A model generated the notes under the pieces. The model worked only from the letters and a program-made list of their open reading frames with translations, was not told where the DNA came from and ran no database searches. From contig NZ_CP060828.1 in NCBI RefSeq assembly GCF_014489635.1, forward strand, positions 7,152,001-7,216,000: a DNA stretch of 64,000 bases, read 5' to 3'. The DNA is from Streptomyces roseirectus (GTDB lineage: Bacteria; Actinomycetota; Actinomycetes; Streptomycetales; Streptomycetaceae). Position 1 is the first letter of the stretch; every line of letters starts with the position of its first letter. The translations under genes were made by a program, and so were the position numbers. Below are positions 51,456-60,044 of this stretch, piece by piece.

Positions 51456-52208
51456 ATGCCCCTGAGCCTCACCGTCCTCGGCACAGCCTCCCCGCACCCG
51501 GCCCCCGACCGCCCCTGCTCGGGCTACCTCCTGCGCGGCGGCGGCGCGGAGGTGTGGGTGGACGCCGGCCCCGGCACATTCGCGGAGTTGCAGCGGCACA
51601 CGGACCCGAGGAAGCTGACGGCGATCTGGCTGTCGCACCTGCACGCCGACCACAGCGCCGACCTCCTCGCCGCCGTGTACGCCTTCGCGTTCGGCGGCAT
51701 GACCCCGGCCGCGCCGATCCCGGTGTACGCGCCCCGCGACTGCGCGCTGCGCGTCGCCGGTTTCCTCGGCAAGGCCGACGTCCGCTTCCTGAGCGGAATC
51801 CTCGACTTCAGGCCCCTGTACGACGGTCTCCTCGTCCGGCACTGGAACCTGCGCCTGGCCGCGCGGGCGGTGCGGCACGACACCGAGGCGTACGGGCTGC
51901 GCGCGGAGTGCCAGGGCAGCGTCCTCGCGTACTCGGGGGACACCGGACCGTGCGACGCGCTCACCGAACTCGCCTCGGGCGCCGACGTGTTCCTGTGCGA
52001 GGCGGACATCGACCGGCATCGCGAGGGCGAACAGGTCCACCTGAGGCCGGAGGACGCCGGGGACGCGGCGCGCAAGGCCGGCGTCCGCGAACTGCTCGTC
52101 ACCCACGTCGGCCCGACGATGACCCGGCAGACGGCGACGGGCCGCGCCGCGCTCGCGTTCGGCGGACCGACCCGCATGGCCCGCGAGGGCGAGACGTTCC
52201 GCTTCTGA
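51456..52208 (+). CDS. MBL-fold metallo-hydrolase
   Basis: A 250-residue metallo-beta-lactamase-fold protein with LSHLHADHSADL (HxHxDH zinc motif, about 61-72), AYSGDTGPCDAL (Asp ligand) and VTHVGP (last His). The pattern is RNase Z/phosphodiesterase-like rather than beta-lactamase-like. Cytoplasmic, no signal. ATG 51456 is the family start; there is no strong RBS. Substrate unknown. Confidence 0.82.
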   Translation: MPLSLTVLGTASPHPAPDRPCSGYLLRGGGAEVWVDAGPGTFAELQRHTDPRKLTAIWLSHLHADHSADLLAAVYAFAFGGMTPAAPIPVYAPRDCALRVAGFLGKADVRFLSGILDFRPLYDGLLVRHWNLRLAARAVRHDTEAYGLRAECQGSVLAYSGDTGPCDALTELASGADVFLCEADIDRHREGEQVHLRPEDAGDAARKAGVRELLVTHVGPTMTRQTATGRAALAFGGPTRMAREGETFRF

Positions 52209-52310
52209 CGCCTCCCACCCAGCTCCCGCCCCTGTCTCAACTTCCTTCTGTCAGAAGCATTGACGAACCCCTCACCCCCTTCCTACCTTCAACGCGTCGT
52301 ACTTCGTACG

Positions 52311-52348
52311 TCATATATGAGACGCGATACGCGAGATCAGATACGCGA
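52311..52348 (+). promoter_or_regulatory. Operator-like elements before the GntR gene
   Basis: A perfect palindrome TCATATATGA (52311-52320), strikingly AT-rich here, is followed by two ATACGCGA units (52327-52334 and 52341-52348) 14 bp apart, ending 15 bp before the ATG. Likely autoregulatory GntR sites and -10 region. Confidence 0.5.
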
Positions 52349-52363
52349 CTTCGAGAGGCGCGC

Positions 52364-53020
52364 ATGACCTCTGTGCCCACGCCGATCCCCTCCCGGACGC
52401 AGTACGTCCTGGAGGAGATCAAACGCCGCATCCTCACCGGGCGCCTGACGCCTGGTCAGGCCCTGGTGGAGACCGAACTCGCCGCACACTTCGGGGTGTC
52501 GAAGACCCCGGTGCGCGAGGCGCTCAAGACCTTGGCCGGCACCGGGCTCGTCGTGATGAGCCAGTACAAGGGCGTCACGGTGCGCATGGTGGACGCGGAC
52601 ATGGCGCGCGAGGTCTACGACGTACGCCTGCTGCTCGAACCGGAGGCGCTGCGCCGGACGGTGAGCCGGGGCGCCTCCCTGGACGCCGCCCGCGCCGCGC
52701 TGACCCGCGCCGACGAGGCCGGCGACACCGCCGAACGCTCCCTGGCCAACCGGGAGTTCCACCGTGCCCTGTACCTGCCGTGCGGCAACCCGCTGCTCGG
52801 CCGGATGCTCGACGAGGTCCGTGACCAGGCCGCCCTGGTCTCCGCCGTGGCGTGGGCGGCGTCCCCGTCGTGGGAGCGGGAGGCCGGCGAGCACCGCGAG
52901 ATCCTGCGGCTCGCGCTGGCGGGCGACGCGGACGGCGCGGCCCGTGCCCTGCACGCCCACATCGGCTCCTTCGTCGAACGGGCCTTCCCCGACGAGGCGA
53001 ACCAGGAAGGTCAGGAATGA
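52364..53020 (+). CDS. GntR/FadR-family regulator of the sugar-acid cluster
   Basis: A 218-residue regulator: winged helix at about 10-75 (TQYVLEEIKRRILTGRLTPGQALVETELAAHFGVSKTPVREALKTLAGTGLV) and an FCD ligand domain (DVRLLLEPEALRR, FHRALYLPCGNPLLGRML, EHREILRLALAGDADGAARALHAHI). FCD regulators commonly sense sugar acids. Its stop overlaps the following DapA-family start (ATGA), so it is in the same operon and likely controls it. Confidence 0.87.
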   Translation: MTSVPTPIPSRTQYVLEEIKRRILTGRLTPGQALVETELAAHFGVSKTPVREALKTLAGTGLVVMSQYKGVTVRMVDADMAREVYDVRLLLEPEALRRTVSRGASLDAARAALTRADEAGDTAERSLANREFHRALYLPCGNPLLGRMLDEVRDQAALVSAVAWAASPSWEREAGEHREILRLALAGDADGAARALHAHIGSFVERAFPDEANQEGQE

Positions 53021-53928
53021 GCAACGTGGCGTTCGAGACCCAGCGCGCGGCCCTGGCCGAGGTCGTCGCCATCCCGGTGACCCCGTTCGCCGAGGACGGC
53101 GGTGTCGACGAGGCCGTCTGCCGCGCCCTGCTGCGCCGGCTCCTCGACGCCGGGATCACCACCCTCACCCCCAACGGGAACACCGGGGAGTTCTACACGC
53201 TCACCCCCCAAGAACGGCGCACGATCACGGAGTTGACCCTCGACGAGGTCGGCGGCCGGGCCTCGGTGCTGGTCGGCGTGGGCCACGACGTCCCCAGCGC
53301 CGTCGAATCCGCCCGCCACGCACGGGAGTTCGGCGCGCAGATGGTGATGGTCCACCAGCCGGTGCACCCGTACGTCTCGCAGGCCGGCTGGGTCGACTAC
53401 CACCGCGCGATCGCCGAGGCCGTCCCCGAGCTGGGCGTCGTCCCGTACATCCGCAACCCCCAACTGCGCGGCGAGCGGCTGGCGGAGTTGGCCGACGTCT
53501 GCCCGAACGTGATCGGCGTCAAGTACGCCGTCCCGGACGCGGCCAGGTTCGCGGCGTTCGCGCGGGACGCGGGTCTTGAGCGGTTCGTGTGGGTCGCGGG
53601 GCTCGCCGAGCCGTACGCGCCCTCGTACTTCTCGGCCGGCGCGACGGGCTTCACGTCGGGGCTCGTGAACGTCGCCCCGGCCGTCTCGCTGAACATGATC
53701 GAGGCGCTGCGGTCGGGGGACTACCCGGCCGCGATGAAGGTCTGGGAGCAGATCCGGCGCTTCGAGGAACTGCGCGCGGCCAACGGGTCCGCGAACAACG
53801 TCACCGTCGTCAAGGAGGCCCTGGCCTCGCTCGGCCTGTGCCGCAGGGAGGTGCGCCCGCCGAGCCGGACGCTGCCCGAGGACGAGCGCGCCGAGGTCGC
53901 CGCCATAGCCGCCGGGTGGTCCATATGA
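53017..53928 (+). CDS. DapA/NAL-family 2-keto-3-deoxy sugar acid dehydratase or aldolase
   Basis: A 303-residue class I aldolase-type barrel: IPVTPFAEDGG, NGNTGEFYTL (54-63), VVPYIRNP with Y144 and the Schiff-base Lys in VIGVKYAVPD (K169). Lies between a GntR gene and an IlvD/Edd dehydratase, overlapping both; this pairing is that of L-arabinonate dehydratase plus L-2-keto-3-deoxyarabonate dehydratase in oxidative pentose pathways. That is the preferred reading, but glucarate- or galactarate-type substrates are also possible. Different from the dehydratase at 35015-35959. Confidence 0.72.
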   Translation: MSNVAFETQRAALAEVVAIPVTPFAEDGGVDEAVCRALLRRLLDAGITTLTPNGNTGEFYTLTPQERRTITELTLDEVGGRASVLVGVGHDVPSAVESARHAREFGAQMVMVHQPVHPYVSQAGWVDYHRAIAEAVPELGVVPYIRNPQLRGERLAELADVCPNVIGVKYAVPDAARFAAFARDAGLERFVWVAGLAEPYAPSYFSAGATGFTSGLVNVAPAVSLNMIEALRSGDYPAAMKVWEQIRRFEELRAANGSANNVTVVKEALASLGLCRREVRPPSRTLPEDERAEVAAIAAGWSI

Positions 53929-55700
53929 ACGCACCTCGCAGAACGCCGGACGAGCCTCGCAGAACGCCGGACGAGCCTCGCAAGCAGCCCGAAGAGCTGA
54001 GAAGCCATCAGTGGTACGGCACAGAAGGCCAGTTGCGCACCTGGTCGCACAACGCCCGTATGCGCCAGCTCGGTTACGAGGCGGAGGAGTACCGGGGCCG
54101 CCCGGTGATCGCCGTCCTCAACACCTGGTCCGACATCAACCCCTGCCACGTCCACCTGCGCGAACGCGCGGAGGCGGTCAAGCGGGGCGTGTGGCAGGCG
54201 GGCGGCTTCCCGCTCGAATTCCCGGTCTCCACCCTCTCGGAGACCTACCAGAAGCCGACCCCGATGCTCTACCGCAACCTCCTCGCGATGGAGACCGAGG
54301 AGCTGCTGCGGTCGTACCCGGTCGACGCGGCCGTCCTGCTCGGCGGCTGCGACAAGTCGACCCCGGCCCTCCTCATGGGCGCCGCCTCCGCCGACGTGCC
54401 GTCGGTCTTCGCGCCCGCCGGGCCGATGCTGCCCGGACACTGGCGGGGCGAGACCCTGGGCTCCGGCACCGACATGTGGAAGTACTGGGACGAGCACCGC
54501 GCCGGCAACCTGACGGACTGTGAACTCCGCGAACTCCAGGGCGGGTTGGCGCGCAGCCCCGGGCACTGCATGACGATGGGCACGGCGTCCACGATGACGG
54601 CGGCGGCCGAAGTCCTCGGCATGACCCTGCCGGGCGCCTCCTCGATCCCGGCCGTCGACTCCGCGCACGAGCGGATGGCCGCCGCCACCGGACGCCGCGC
54701 GGTGGAGCTGGCCTGGACGGGACTGAAGCCCTCAACCATCCTCACCCGCACGGCATTCGAGGACGCCGTCACCACCGTCCTCGGGCTCGGCGGATCCACC
54801 AACGCCGTGATCCACCTGATCGCGATGGCGGGCCGGGCCGGCGTCGAACTGACCCTCGACGACTTCGACCGCATCGCCCGCACCGTCCCGGTCCTCGCCA
54901 ATGTCCGCCCCGGCGGCCGGACTCACCTCATGGAGGACTTCTACTTCGCCGGCGGCCTGCCCGCGTTCCTCTCCCGGATCACCGACCTGCTCCACCTGGA
55001 CAGGCCCACGGTGAACGGCACTCTGGGCGAACAGCTCGAAGGCGCCGTCGTCCACGACGACGACGTCATCCGCACCCGCGAGAACCCGGTCGCCGCCGAG
55101 GGCGGGGTCGCCGTCCTGCGTGGCAACCTCTGTCCGGACGGCGCGGTCATCAAGCACATCGCCGCCGAGCCGCACCTCCTCAAGCACACCGGCCGCGCGG
55201 TCGTCTTCGACGACTACCGGACCATGCAACGCACCATCAACGACCCGGAGTTGAACATCACCGCGGACAGCGTCCTGGTACTGCGCGGCTCCGGCCCCAA
55301 GGGCGGCCCCGGGATGCCCGAGTACGGCATGCTGCCGATCCCCGACCACCTGCTCAAGCAGGGCGTGCGCGACATGGTCCGCATCTCCGACGCCCGGATG
55401 AGCGGCACGAGTTACGGCGCCTGCGTCCTGCACATCGCGCCCGAGTCGTACGTCGGCGGCCCCCTCGCCCTGGTCCGCACCGGCGACACCATCACCCTGG
55501 ACGTCGCCGCCCGCACGCTCCAACTCGACGTGGACGACGACGAGTTGGCCGCGCGCCGGGCGAACTGGACGCCACCGGCCACCCGTTACGAGCGCGGCTA
55601 CGGCGCCCTCTACAACGAGCAGATCACGCAGGCCGACACCGGCTGCGACTTCGAGTTCCTCGCGCGCCCCGGCACGGTCTCGGACCCCTACGCCGGCTGA
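53925..55700 (+). CDS. IlvD/Edd-family sugar acid dehydratase
   Basis: A 591-residue Fe-S dehydratase. Cys ligands in SDINPCHVHL, LGGCDKSTPALLMG and SPGHCMTMGTASTM, plus GGSTNAVIHL, KGGPGMPEYGM and RMSGTSYGA, fit the IlvD/Edd family, in the branch that includes L-arabinonate and D-xylonate dehydratases. It converts an aldonate to its 2-keto-3-deoxy acid. The first 25 residues contain a repeated PRRTPDE heptad not typical of the family; an alternative start further in is possible. ATG overlaps the previous stop. Confidence 0.8.
   Translation: MNAPRRTPDEPRRTPDEPRKQPEELRSHQWYGTEGQLRTWSHNARMRQLGYEAEEYRGRPVIAVLNTWSDINPCHVHLRERAEAVKRGVWQAGGFPLEFPVSTLSETYQKPTPMLYRNLLAMETEELLRSYPVDAAVLLGGCDKSTPALLMGAASADVPSVFAPAGPMLPGHWRGETLGSGTDMWKYWDEHRAGNLTDCELRELQGGLARSPGHCMTMGTASTMTAAAEVLGMTLPGASSIPAVDSAHERMAAATGRRAVELAWTGLKPSTILTRTAFEDAVTTVLGLGGSTNAVIHLIAMAGRAGVELTLDDFDRIARTVPVLANVRPGGRTHLMEDFYFAGGLPAFLSRITDLLHLDRPTVNGTLGEQLEGAVVHDDDVIRTRENPVAAEGGVAVLRGNLCPDGAVIKHIAAEPHLLKHTGRAVVFDDYRTMQRTINDPELNITADSVLVLRGSGPKGGPGMPEYGMLPIPDHLLKQGVRDMVRISDARMSGTSYGACVLHIAPESYVGGPLALVRTGDTITLDVAARTLQLDVDDDELAARRANWTPPATRYERGYGALYNEQITQADTGCDFEFLARPGTVSDPYAG
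53934..53982 (+). repeat. 21-bp in-frame tandem repeat at the dehydratase N-terminus
   Basis: Two identical 21-bp copies (53934-53954, 53955-53975) and the first 7 bp of a third encode PRRTPDE-PRRTPDE-PR. The copies are base-identical, which suggests recent slippage or duplication just after the start codon. Confidence 0.75.
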
Positions 55701-55740
55701 ACCACCGCACGGCACGACCAGGCATCCGTACGCCTGTGGA

Positions 55741-55752
55741 GAAAGCGCTTAC
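55741..55752 (+). promoter_or_regulatory. LacI-type palindrome before the permease pair
   Basis: GAAAGCGCTTAC has the perfect core AAGCGCTT (55743-55750), a form bound by LacI-family sugar regulators in Streptomyces. It is 31 bp before the permease ATG in the 82-bp gap, the only sizeable gap in this cluster, so a separate promoter may begin here. Confidence 0.5.
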
Positions 55753-55782
55753 CGTACGACGCACCCGAACGGAGACACAGTC

Positions 55783-56718
55783 ATGGCCCAAGCCGCAGCC
55801 GTGGCGAAACAGCCCGCGCCACCCCGGCGGCGCCGGGCCTCCGCCACCCCGCGCAGGCTGCCGTACCTGCTGATCGCGCCGGCGGCCCTGCTGATGCTGG
55901 GCTTCATCGCCTACCCGGTGATCAGCGTCTTCTACTACAGCCTCCAGCACTTCAACCCCACCAAACCCTGGCGCAACGGCTTCGCCGGACTCGACAACTT
56001 CCGGCAGATCTTCACCGACGACCCGCAGTTCTGGGACACGCTGACCTTCAGCGCCAAGTGGGTCTTCGTCGAGGTGGGGCTCCAGCTGCTGTTCGGCCTC
56101 GCGCTGGCACTGATCGTCAACCAGACGTTCGTGGGGCGGGCGTTGGGGCGCGCGCTCGTCTTCTCGCCGTGGGCCGTCTCCGGTGTGCTGACCTCCGCGA
56201 TCTGGGTCCTGCTCTACAACTCCCAGACGGGCATCACCCGTTACCTCGCCGACCTGGGCATCGGCTCGTACGGCACGAGCTGGCTGTCGGACACCTCGAC
56301 CGTCTTCCCCGCCGTGGTCGTCGCCGACCTGTGGCGCGGGGTGCCGTTCTTCGCGATCCTCATCCTCGCCGACCTCCAGTCCGTCTCGAAGGACCTCTAC
56401 GAGGCCGCCGAGGTCGACGGGGCCAGCAGGCTCAAGCAGTTCTGGCACATCACGCTGCCCCACCTCAAGGACGCGATCATCCTCTCCACGCTGTTGCGCG
56501 CGGTCTGGGAGTTCAACAACGTCGACCTCCTCTACACCCTGACCGGCGGCGGACCCGCCGGCGAGACCACGACCCTCCCGCTCTACATCGCCAACACCAG
56601 CGTGGAATCCCACAACTTCGGCTACGCGTCCGCCCTGACCACGGTCGCGTTCGTGATCCTGCTCTTCTGCTCGATGGTCTATCTGCGGCTGAGCAAGTTC
56701 GGAGGCGAGTCCAAGTGA
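55783..56718 (+). CDS. Sugar ABC transporter permease, MalF type
   Basis: A 311-residue permease; six helices, N-terminal LPYLLIAPAALLMLGFIAYPVISVFYYSLQ, EAA loop EAAEVDGASRLKQFWHITLPHL. Neither a binding-protein gene nor an ATPase is adjacent, so both partners must be elsewhere (MsiK is the usual ATPase). Context suggests import of pectin- or arabinan-derived oligosaccharides. Stop overlaps the next start (GTGA). Confidence 0.88.
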   Translation: MAQAAAVAKQPAPPRRRRASATPRRLPYLLIAPAALLMLGFIAYPVISVFYYSLQHFNPTKPWRNGFAGLDNFRQIFTDDPQFWDTLTFSAKWVFVEVGLQLLFGLALALIVNQTFVGRALGRALVFSPWAVSGVLTSAIWVLLYNSQTGITRYLADLGIGSYGTSWLSDTSTVFPAVVVADLWRGVPFFAILILADLQSVSKDLYEAAEVDGASRLKQFWHITLPHLKDAIILSTLLRAVWEFNNVDLLYTLTGGGPAGETTTLPLYIANTSVESHNFGYASALTTVAFVILLFCSMVYLRLSKFGGESK

Positions 56719-57611
56719 CCACCACAGAAGCCACCGAGACCGCCCCCGCCCCCGTGCGCGCCACCCCCGGGCCACCGCGCCCGACGAAGAACCGCAGGGC
56801 CTGGGACGAGGTCCCCCGCTGGCAGATCTACCTGCCGCTCTCGATCTACCTCGTCTTCACCCTCATCCCCTTCTACTGGATCCTCCTCTTCGCGCTCCGC
56901 CCGGCCGGCTCGACCTCCCTCGTGCCCTGGCCCATCACCTTCGACCACTTCGAAAAGGTGTGGACGGAGCGTGAGTTCGGGACCTACTTCGAGAACAGCG
57001 TCTACGTCGGCATCGCCACGCTCCTCGTCACGACCCTGGTCGCGCTCGCCGGCGGCTACGCCCTCGCCCGCTTCGACTTCAAGATCAAGAACGGGTTCAT
57101 GCTGGCCCTGCTGTGCTCGCAGTTCGTGCCCGGCGCCCTGCTGCTCGTCCCGCTGTTCGAGATCTTCGCCGAGCTGAAGCTCATCAACTCGCTGGTCAGC
57201 GTCATCATCGCCGAGACGGTCTTCCAACTGCCGCTGTCGATGATTTTGATCAGCAACTTCATCAAGAACGTGCCCTACTCGCTGGAGGAGGCGGCCTGGG
57301 TCGACGGCTGCAACCGCCTCACCGCGTTCCGCATCGTCGTCCTGCCGCTGCTGCGGCCCGGCATCATCGCCGTCGGCTCCTTCGCGTTCGTGCACTCCTG
57401 GAACCACTTCCTGTTCGCCCTGATGTTCCTCAACAACCAGGACAAGCAGACGATCCCGGTCGGCCTCAACACCCTGATGAGCGCCGACAGCGTCGACCTC
57501 GGCGCGCTCGCGGCGGGCGGCATCATCGCCGCCGTCCCCGTCGTGATCGTCTTCGCGTTCATCCAGAAGTGGCTCATCACCGGCTTCAGCGCGGGGGCGG
57601 TGAAGGGATGA
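56715..57611 (+). CDS. Sugar ABC transporter permease, MalG type
   Basis: A 298-residue permease; six helices, FTLIPFYWILLFALRPAGS, EAA loop EEAAWVDGCNRLTAFRIVVLPLLRPG. GTG start overlaps the previous gene, and its own stop overlaps the pectate lyase start (ATGA), tying transport to depolymerisation. Confidence 0.88.
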   Translation: MTTTEATETAPAPVRATPGPPRPTKNRRAWDEVPRWQIYLPLSIYLVFTLIPFYWILLFALRPAGSTSLVPWPITFDHFEKVWTEREFGTYFENSVYVGIATLLVTTLVALAGGYALARFDFKIKNGFMLALLCSQFVPGALLLVPLFEIFAELKLINSLVSVIIAETVFQLPLSMILISNFIKNVPYSLEEAAWVDGCNRLTAFRIVVLPLLRPGIIAVGSFAFVHSWNHFLFALMFLNNQDKQTIPVGLNTLMSADSVDLGALAAGGIIAAVPVVIVFAFIQKWLITGFSAGAVKG

Positions 57612-58894
57612 GACTCCGTCAACTCGCCGTGGTAACCGCCCTGTTGCCCTTACTCGCGCTCCCGGCACACGCCGAGGCCCGCGACGCGAGCCGCGACACC
57701 CTGCCCGCCGGCGACGGCTGGGCCGCGCAGGGCCCCGGCACCACCGGAGGCGCGGCGGCCGACGCCGGCCACGTCCACACCGTCACCACCCGCGCGCAGC
57801 TCGTCCGCGCCCTCGACGGCGGCAGCGACACCCCGAAGATCATCAAGGTCGCCGGGACCATCGACGCCAACACCGACGACGCGGGCCGCCCCCTGGACTG
57901 CGCCGACTACGCCACCGACGGCTACGACCTCGCGTCCTACCTCGCCGCCTACGACCCCCGCACCTGGGGCGCCGCCAAGCCGGCCGGCCCTCAGGAGGAC
58001 GCCCGCCAGGCGTCGGCGGCGCGCCAGGCCGAGCGCGTCGTCCTCAAGGTCGGCTCCCACACCACGCTCATCGGCGTCGGCGCGAAAGCGGTCATCAAGG
58101 GCGCGAACCTCCAGGTCAGGAACGCCACCAACGTCATCGTCCGCAACCTCGACCTGCGCGACGCCTACGACTGCTTCCCCGTCTGGCAGCCCAACAACGG
58201 CGGACTCGGCGACTGGAAGACCGCCTACGACAACCTGTGGCTGTCCGGCGCCACCCACGTCTGGGTCGACCACGTCACCTTCAGCGACCGGGGCCACCCC
58301 GACGCCGACGAGCCCACCCACTTCGCCCGCAACCACCTGCGCCACGACGGCCTCCTCGACATCACCAACGCCTCCGACCTGGTCACCGTCTCCTTCAGCC
58401 GCTTCGCCGACCACGACAAGGCGATGCTGATCGGCAGCGGCGACACCGCGACCGGCGACCGGGGCAGGCTGCGTGTCACCCTGCACCACAACGAGTTCCG
58501 CGGCATCGTCCAGCGCGCGCCCCGCGTCCGCTTCGGACAGGTCCACCTCTACAACAACCGCTACCTGGTGACCGGCGACGACCACCGCTACTCGATCGGC
58601 GTCTCCACCGAGTCCGCGATCGTCGCCGAGAACAACGCCTTCCACGCACCCGGCCACATCGAGGTCGCCGACCTCGTCAAGAGCTGGAACGGCACCGCCC
58701 TCCAGCAGAGCGGCACCCTCTTCAACGGCTATCCCGTCGACCTCCTCACCATCCACAACGCCTACAACTCGGGCAGCGAACGCGACCTGGTGGCCGACGT
58801 CGGCTGGACCCCCACCCTGCACACGAAGATCGACAGCGCCCGTACGGCCGACCACCGGGTCGCCCGCGAGGCGGGCGCGGGAAGGCTGCCGTGA
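57608..58894 (+). CDS. Secreted pectate lyase, PL1 family
   Basis: A 428-residue exported enzyme. Sec signal (MRLRQLAVVTALLPLLALPAHA), then a right-handed beta-helix with PL1 marks: GVGAKAVIKGANLQVRNATNVIVRNLDLRD, THVWVDHVTFSD (WxDH with calcium Asp), VTLHHNEFRGIVQRAPRVRFGQVHLYNNRY (RAPxxR with catalytic Arg). It cleaves polygalacturonate by beta-elimination using calcium. Overlaps the permease stop. Confidence 0.88.
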   Translation: MRLRQLAVVTALLPLLALPAHAEARDASRDTLPAGDGWAAQGPGTTGGAAADAGHVHTVTTRAQLVRALDGGSDTPKIIKVAGTIDANTDDAGRPLDCADYATDGYDLASYLAAYDPRTWGAAKPAGPQEDARQASAARQAERVVLKVGSHTTLIGVGAKAVIKGANLQVRNATNVIVRNLDLRDAYDCFPVWQPNNGGLGDWKTAYDNLWLSGATHVWVDHVTFSDRGHPDADEPTHFARNHLRHDGLLDITNASDLVTVSFSRFADHDKAMLIGSGDTATGDRGRLRVTLHHNEFRGIVQRAPRVRFGQVHLYNNRYLVTGDDHRYSIGVSTESAIVAENNAFHAPGHIEVADLVKSWNGTALQQSGTLFNGYPVDLLTIHNAYNSGSERDLVADVGWTPTLHTKIDSARTADHRVAREAGAGRLP

Positions 58895-58898
58895 CCCC

Positions 58899-60044
58899 AT
58901 GAGCATCGACCTCGTCCTCGCCGGGGCACGCGGCCACGGCCGCTGGCACCTGGACAACATCCTCCGCCTCCAGGACAAGGGCATCGTCCGCCTCGCCGGG
59001 ATCTGCGAACTCACCCCGCTCACCCCCGACGAGATCCCCGCCGGCCTCGGCACCCCCGAGCAGTCCCCGGACCTCGGCGCCCTCCTCGACGCCACCGGCG
59101 CGCGGATCGCGGTGATCTGCACCCCGATCCCCACCCACACCGACCTCGCGCTCACCGCCGCGAGCCGGGGCGTCCACCTCCTGCTGGAGAAGCCCCCGGC
59201 GCCGTCCTACCCGGAGTTCCGGCGCATGGCCGACGGGGTCGCCGCCGCCGGCGTCGCCTGCCAGATCGGGTTCCAGTCGCTGGGCTCGCACGCCGTCCCC
59301 GCGATCCGGGACCTCATCGCCGACGGGACGATCGGCGAGGTCACCGGGGTCGGGGGAGCGGGCGCCTGGGCCCGCGCCGAGTCCTACTACCGGCGCGCCC
59401 CCTGGGCGGGCAAACGGCGCCTGAACGGCGTGGACGTCATCGACGGCGCCCTCACCAACCCGCTCGCCCACGCCGTCGCCACCGCCCTCGCCCTGGACGG
59501 CGCCGTCCGCGCCGAGGACGTGACCCGCGTGGAGACCGAGCTGTTCCACGCCAACACCATCGAGTCCGACGACACCTCCTGTGTCCGCGTCACCACCTCC
59601 CACGGCCGTCCGGTCACCATTGCCGCGACCCTGTGCGCCGAGCGGCCGGGCGAGCCGTACGTCCTCGTCCACGGCAGCCGGGGCCGGATCACCTACTGGT
59701 ACAAGCAGGACCGCGTCCTCCTCCAGCGCGCCGGCCACGGCCCGGAGGAGTACGAGTACGGCCGCACCGATCTACTCGAGAACCTCGTCGATCACCTGAC
59801 GGATCACACCTCCCTGCTCGTACCTCCCGACTCCACCGGCGCCTTCATGAAGGTCGTGGAAGCGATCCGCACCGCACCGGACCCGGCTCCACTGCCCGAA
59901 AACGCCTGGTACCTCCTGAACGACGAGGAACGCCGCGTGGTTCCCGGGATCGACGACCTCGTGGAAAAAGTCGCCGACTCCCTCGCCCTCTACTCCGAAC
60001 TGGACGCCCCCTGGGCCCTGCCGAAAGAGGTGAGCACCCGATGA
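58899..60044 (+). CDS. Gfo/Idh/MocA-family oxidoreductase
   Basis: A 381-residue NAD(P)-dependent oxidoreductase: Rossmann start IDLVLAGARGHGRWHL, AVICTPIPTHTDLALTAASRGVHLLLEKPPA (EKP motif), then the Gfo/Idh C-terminal sheet domain with NGVDVIDGALTNPLAHAVA. No signal peptide. 4 bp after the lyase; overlaps the DUF6807 gene. Such trios (Gfo/Idh, DUF6807, GH43) occur in plant-polysaccharide clusters; substrate unknown. Confidence 0.85.
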   Translation: MSIDLVLAGARGHGRWHLDNILRLQDKGIVRLAGICELTPLTPDEIPAGLGTPEQSPDLGALLDATGARIAVICTPIPTHTDLALTAASRGVHLLLEKPPAPSYPEFRRMADGVAAAGVACQIGFQSLGSHAVPAIRDLIADGTIGEVTGVGGAGAWARAESYYRRAPWAGKRRLNGVDVIDGALTNPLAHAVATALALDGAVRAEDVTRVETELFHANTIESDDTSCVRVTTSHGRPVTIAATLCAERPGEPYVLVHGSRGRITYWYKQDRVLLQRAGHGPEEYEYGRTDLLENLVDHLTDHTSLLVPPDSTGAFMKVVEAIRTAPDPAPLPENAWYLLNDEERRVVPGIDDLVEKVADSLALYSELDAPWALPKEVSTR

